Below are positions 30,259 through 33,039 of a stretch of DNA of 33,039 nt, piece by piece. Every line of letters begins with the position of its first letter. Within the stretch, counting starts at the first letter, position 1. The notes under the pieces are model-generated. The model had not been told where the DNA came from and ran no database searches. It saw only the letters and a list, made by a program, of their open reading frames with translations. Origin of the DNA: a virus; IMG/VR virus record IMGVR_UViG_3300044961_000591, positions 1 through 33,039 of that record; one strand, 5' to 3'. Position numbers and translations under genes: made by a program.

Positions 30259-30473
30259 TCGCCGCCCTGCGCGGATGGCTCGCAGCCGCCGGCGCCCTGC
30301 TGGCGGCGATCGGCGCTGCCCTGCTCTACCGGCAGGGCCGCCGCGACCGCGAAAGGGAGGAACTGCGGCGCCTGGTGCAGGGCGCCCGAGAGAGGTCCCA
30401 TGCGGAACTGGATGCTGGCCGTGCTGCTGACCCTGCTGCCGAGCTGCGCCGCGACTGGCGCCGCGGGCTGTGA
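30255..30473 (+). CDS. Inner-membrane spanin (Rz-like)
   Basis: 72 residues. There is one N-terminal membrane span (MIAALRGWLAAAGALLAAIG) and then a highly charged helical periplasmic part (RRDREREELRRLVQGARERS). This is the type of an i-spanin, which spans the periplasm with its outer-membrane partner and fuses the membranes at the end of lysis. The start overlaps the endolysin stop by ATGA. It is shorter than most Rz proteins. Confidence 0.7.
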   Translation: MIAALRGWLAAAGALLAAIGAALLYRQGRRDREREELRRLVQGARERSHAELDAGRAADPAAELRRDWRRGL

Positions 30474-30597
30474 GGCCTGGCGCCCGATCCTGATCGGCGC
30501 GGATGACGCGCTGGGCGAGCCGACGGCGCGCCAGATCCTCGCGCACAACCTGACCGGCGCGCGGCTGTGCGGCTGGCGCCCCGGCGGCCGGGAGTGA
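30400..30597 (+). CDS. Outer-membrane lipoprotein spanin (Rz1-like)
   Basis: 65 residues in a different frame overlapping the Rz-like gene by 74 bases. The signal peptide MRNWMLAVLLTLLPSC ends in a lipobox-like LPSC; the lipidated Cys would be residue 16. The mature part is short with two further cysteines and ends in LCGWRPGG. The family (C-E-A-W-R-P, T-A-R-Q-I-L-A-H-N, C-G-W) is a familiar small phage lipoprotein encoded after the lysin. Confidence 0.72.
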   Translation: MRNWMLAVLLTLLPSCAATGAAGCEAWRPILIGADDALGEPTARQILAHNLTGARLCGWRPGGRE

Positions 30598-30601
30598 CGG
30601 C

Positions 30602-31204
30602 ATGGACGCCGCCACCACCCTGGCCATCGGCAACGAGGCGCTGGCGCTGCTCGGCGCGCAGCCGGTGGCGCAGATCGACGAGGGCAGCGACCTCGCCGCG
30701 ATCCTGCTGCGCACCGCACCCACCACGCTCGAGCAGGTGCTCGGCGCGCATCCGTGGCAATGCACGCTGGCGCAGCCGCGCCTGCCCCGGCTCGCGGACC
30801 CGCCCGGCAACGGCTACCGCTATGCCTATGCCCTGCCGGCCGGGATGATCGCGCTGCGCCGCGCGCTGGCCACCAGCCAGCCGGGGGCGCCGTCCATCGT
30901 CCGCTGGCGCGTGGTGGGCGCCGCGCTGCACGCGGATGCCGAGGAAGTCCATGCGGACGTTCAGCTGGAACCTCCGCTGGCGCAATGGCCGGCGCATCTG
31001 CGCGCGCTGGCCCGGGCGGCCGTCGCGGCCGACATCGCGCTCGCGATCACCGGCAGCGCCACGGATGCGCAGCTCTGGACGCAGCGCGCCTGGGGCCCCG
31101 GCGGGCAGTCCCTGTTCGACCAGGCGCGCCGCCTCGAGGCGCAGCAGCAGACCCCGGCGCCGATCGAGGACTGGCCGCTGCTGGCCGCGAGGTTCGGCGC
31201 ATGA
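30602..31204 (+). CDS. Tail tubular protein A (gp11-like adaptor)
   Basis: 200 residues. The opening MDAATTLAIGNEALALLGAQ, TLEQVLGAHPWQCTLAQPRL, and NGYRYAYALPAGMIALRR are typical of T7 gp11-type adaptor proteins, in which the ALxxxPW block (here LGAHPW) and a Y-x-Y-x-x-P segment recur. The C-terminal helices include AVAADIALAITGSATDAQLW. It links the portal ring to the tail nozzle. It is coupled by ATGA to tail tubular protein B. Confidence 0.8.
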   Translation: MDAATTLAIGNEALALLGAQPVAQIDEGSDLAAILLRTAPTTLEQVLGAHPWQCTLAQPRLPRLADPPGNGYRYAYALPAGMIALRRALATSQPGAPSIVRWRVVGAALHADAEEVHADVQLEPPLAQWPAHLRALARAAVAADIALAITGSATDAQLWTQRAWGPGGQSLFDQARRLEAQQQTPAPIEDWPLLAARFGA

Positions 31205-32928
31205 GGACGCTGCGCGCGGTGCAGACCTCCTTCACCGCCGGGGAGCTCGACCCGCGGCTCGATGCGCGCATCGAGGTCAGCCGCTACTATTCCGGCGCCG
31301 CCCGCATGCGCAACGCGACCGTGCTGCCGCAGGGCGGCTTCCAGCGGCGCGCCGGGCTGCGCCACATCGTCACCCTGCCGGCGGGCGCGACGGCGGGGCT
31401 GCGCCTGGTGCCCTTCGCCTTCTCGGTCGCGCAGACCTTCCTGGTCGTGCTCTATGATGGCGCCTTCCGGGTCTATCGCGGCAGCGACGGCAGCCATGTC
31501 TTCACCGGCAGCTGGCCCGGCACCGCCGCGATCGCGGCGCAGGTCAACTGGGCGCAGTCGGCCGACACCCTGATCCTGTTCCACCACGACCTGCCGCCGC
31601 ACCGCATCCGCCGCGAAGGCTCCGACACGTCCTGGTCCTCCGCCGCGCTGACGCTGACGAACATCCCGACGCACGATTTCGGCTCCGGCGCCGAGGCGAT
31701 GATCAGCGTCACGCGCGGCTGGCCGGAATGCGGCACCTTCCATCAGGGCCGGCTGTGGATGGGCGGGCTGAAAAGCCGCCCGGCCACGCTGCTGGCCTCC
31801 CGCGCCGGATCGTTCTTCGACTTCCAGACCGGCACGCTGGACGACCACGCCATCGCGCTGACCATCGACAGCGATCAGCTGAACCAGGTGCATCAGCTGA
31901 TGCCGCATCGGGGGTTGCTGATCTTCACCTCGGGGGCCGAATACGCCATCACGGTCGCGCCGCCGATCACGCCGACCAACGTGGCGGTCGAGGAACAATC
32001 CCGGCGCGGGATCAAGCGCTTCGCGCGGCTGGACGAAGTGGACAGCGCGATCCTGTTCGTGCAGCGCGGCGGTGCCGCCGTGCGGCAGTTCGTCTATTCC
32101 GAGCTCGAGCAATCCTGGCAGGCGGACCTGCTGTCCCTGCTGGCGCCGCACCTGATCGCCGACCCGCGCGACGTGGTGATCCGAAAGTCGGCCGCGCAGG
32201 ACGATGCCGACCTCGTGCTGCTGCCCGACGCCGGCGGCATTACCGCGCTGAGCACGCTGCGCGCGCAGGAAGTGGCGGCCTTCGCCCGCTGGCAGATCGA
32301 CGGCCAGGTGCTGGCGGCGGCGGCGCTGGCCAATGGCCAAGCCTTCGTCGCCGTGCTGCGCGACGGCGCGGCGCGGCTGCTGCTGATGGACCGCGCCTGC
32401 CTGCTGGATCACGGGCTGGTCTTCTCCTTCGGCTCGCCGGTGGATGTGCTGTCCGGCCTCGGCCACCTGGCCGGGCGGGAGGCGGTGATGGTGCTGGACG
32501 GCCGGCCGGAGGGCAGCGCGACCATCCCCGGCGACGGCGTGCTGGCCCTGCCGCGTGCATGCCTGACGGCGGAGATCGGCCTGGGCTTCGAGGTCGTCGC
32601 CCGCACCATGCCGATCGAGCCGCGCGACCCGGCCGGCGCCATGATCGGGCGCAAGGGCCGCTTCGTGCGGGTGGCCGTGCGCGTGCACGAAAGCGGGCCG
32701 TTCGAGATGCGCAACGCCGTGCTGGCGGGGCGCGTGCTCGGCGGCCCGCCGGCGCCGCCGCTCGACACCGTGCCGCCGCCGCCGCCCGTGCCGATCACCG
32801 CGGAATACGTGGTGGACGGCCTGCTCGGCTGGCACCCGAAGCAGAGCATCGAGATCCGCCAGCCCCCGGAACGGCCGGCGCCGCTCACCGTCACGGCGCT
32901 GGCCATGACCATCGCCATCGGAGCCTGA
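31201..32928 (+). CDS. Tail tubular protein B (gp12-like nozzle)
   Basis: 575 residues from the ATG at 31201 in an ATGA overlap; the open frame continues upstream but overlaps gp11-like coding. The N terminus MRTLRAVQTSFTAGELDPRL, then AARMRNATVLPQGGFQRRAG is the hallmark of podovirus tail nozzle or stabilisation proteins. The middle has the beta-propeller style of those proteins (FHQGRLWMGGLKSRPATLLA, VEEQSRRGIKRFARLDEVDS, VQRGGAAVRQFVYSELEQSW). It forms the tail tube end through which DNA and ejection proteins leave. Its last codons are also at bases 1-20. Confidence 0.88.
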   Translation: MRTLRAVQTSFTAGELDPRLDARIEVSRYYSGAARMRNATVLPQGGFQRRAGLRHIVTLPAGATAGLRLVPFAFSVAQTFLVVLYDGAFRVYRGSDGSHVFTGSWPGTAAIAAQVNWAQSADTLILFHHDLPPHRIRREGSDTSWSSAALTLTNIPTHDFGSGAEAMISVTRGWPECGTFHQGRLWMGGLKSRPATLLASRAGSFFDFQTGTLDDHAIALTIDSDQLNQVHQLMPHRGLLIFTSGAEYAITVAPPITPTNVAVEEQSRRGIKRFARLDEVDSAILFVQRGGAAVRQFVYSELEQSWQADLLSLLAPHLIADPRDVVIRKSAAQDDADLVLLPDAGGITALSTLRAQEVAAFARWQIDGQVLAAAALANGQAFVAVLRDGAARLLLMDRACLLDHGLVFSFGSPVDVLSGLGHLAGREAVMVLDGRPEGSATIPGDGVLALPRACLTAEIGLGFEVVARTMPIEPRDPAGAMIGRKGRFVRVAVRVHESGPFEMRNAVLAGRVLGGPPAPPLDTVPPPPPVPITAEYVVDGLLGWHPKQSIEIRQPPERPAPLTVTALAMTIAIGA

Positions 32929-33039
32929 CATGGGAGAGACCGTCGCCATTGTCGCCGCCGTCGCCTCCGCGCTGGCGACTGCCGCCGCCGCCGGAACGCA
33001 GATGATGCAGGCGCAGCAGCAGGCCGCGGCGCTGCGCAA
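32909..33039. repeat. Terminal direct repeat (right copy)
   Basis: Matches bases 1-131 at an offset of 32908, exactly from 32914 on. It holds the end of tail tubular protein B and the first 110 bases of the gp14-like gene. Confidence 0.93.
32930..33039 (+). CDS. 5' end of the gp14-like gene (partial copy)
   Basis: The first 36 codons (MGETVAIVAAVASALATAAA and onward) are identical to the start of the complete gene at 22-555. The fragment exists only because the window repeats its own start. Confidence 0.92.
   Translation, partial: MGETVAIVAAVASALATAAAAGTQMMQAQQQAAALR

Noticed and set aside
1-33039. Linear genome with true direct terminal repeats, as in T7
   Set aside because: The repeat falls exactly on a gene junction whose two genes are complete only when the ends are joined; an opened circle explains this better, though physical ends were not tested.

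Overview
The window is the near-complete genome of one temperate, T7-like-virion (podovirus-type) phage of a very GC-rich bacterium, read as a circle of about 32.9 kb. Bases 1-131 are repeated at 32909-33039 (126 of them exactly, after a small difference at the left edge), and the repeat splits a gene boundary, so the ends join head to tail. The integrase gene lies beside one tRNA-Thr 3'-end attachment core, as expected of a free phage circle (attP) and not of an integrated prophage with two att copies. Codon style and protein families suggest an alphaproteobacterial host, possibly Acetobacteraceae-like; this is inference only.

Layout. (a) 22-10477, plus strand: four virion-ejection proteins (a small gp14-like protein, a 1020-aa lytic transglycosylase protein, a 988-aa polyvalent protein with RNase-like and ParB-like domains, and an 821-aa protein), then the tail fibre and a small fibre companion. 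(b) 10515-11860: attP with integrase arm-type repeats and a minus-strand tyrosine integrase. (c) 11915-15824: a patchwork of small genes on both strands, with an excisionase-like gene, a winged-helix-like gene, a divergent repressor/Cro pair with repeated operator-like motifs, and a HigA antitoxin remnant. (d) 15895-16228: a gene-free control region with a large perfect hairpin and a TGTTGCA array, a candidate origin or protein-binding locus. (e) 16229-20451: replication, with a basic DNA-binding-type protein, a small ORF, a Toprim primase, a 51-bp tandem-repeat gene and an AAA-type ATPase. (f) 20444-28995: packaging and head, with the large terminase, small proteins, portal, scaffold, a long leader, the major capsid protein and head accessory proteins. 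(g) 28992-30597: lysis, with a small membrane protein, holin, endolysin and overlapping spanins. (h) 30602-32928: tail tubular proteins A and B, which run across the circle junction into (a).

The replication-to-tail region (16229 through the junction to 10477) is one long co-directional run. Most of its genes overlap by a 4-base ATGA/GTGA, implying translational coupling. No phage RNA polymerase or DNA polymerase is visible, so the phage probably relies on host enzymes for both and supplies its own primase and helicase-like ATPase. The short repressor has no LexA-type peptidase domain, so induction is probably not by RecA-stimulated self-cleavage.

The least ordinary features are the polyvalent ejection protein, the hairpin/TGTTGCA control locus, the triple-repeat leader of the capsid gene, and the in-frame tandem repeats in the tail fibre and the basic repeat protein.
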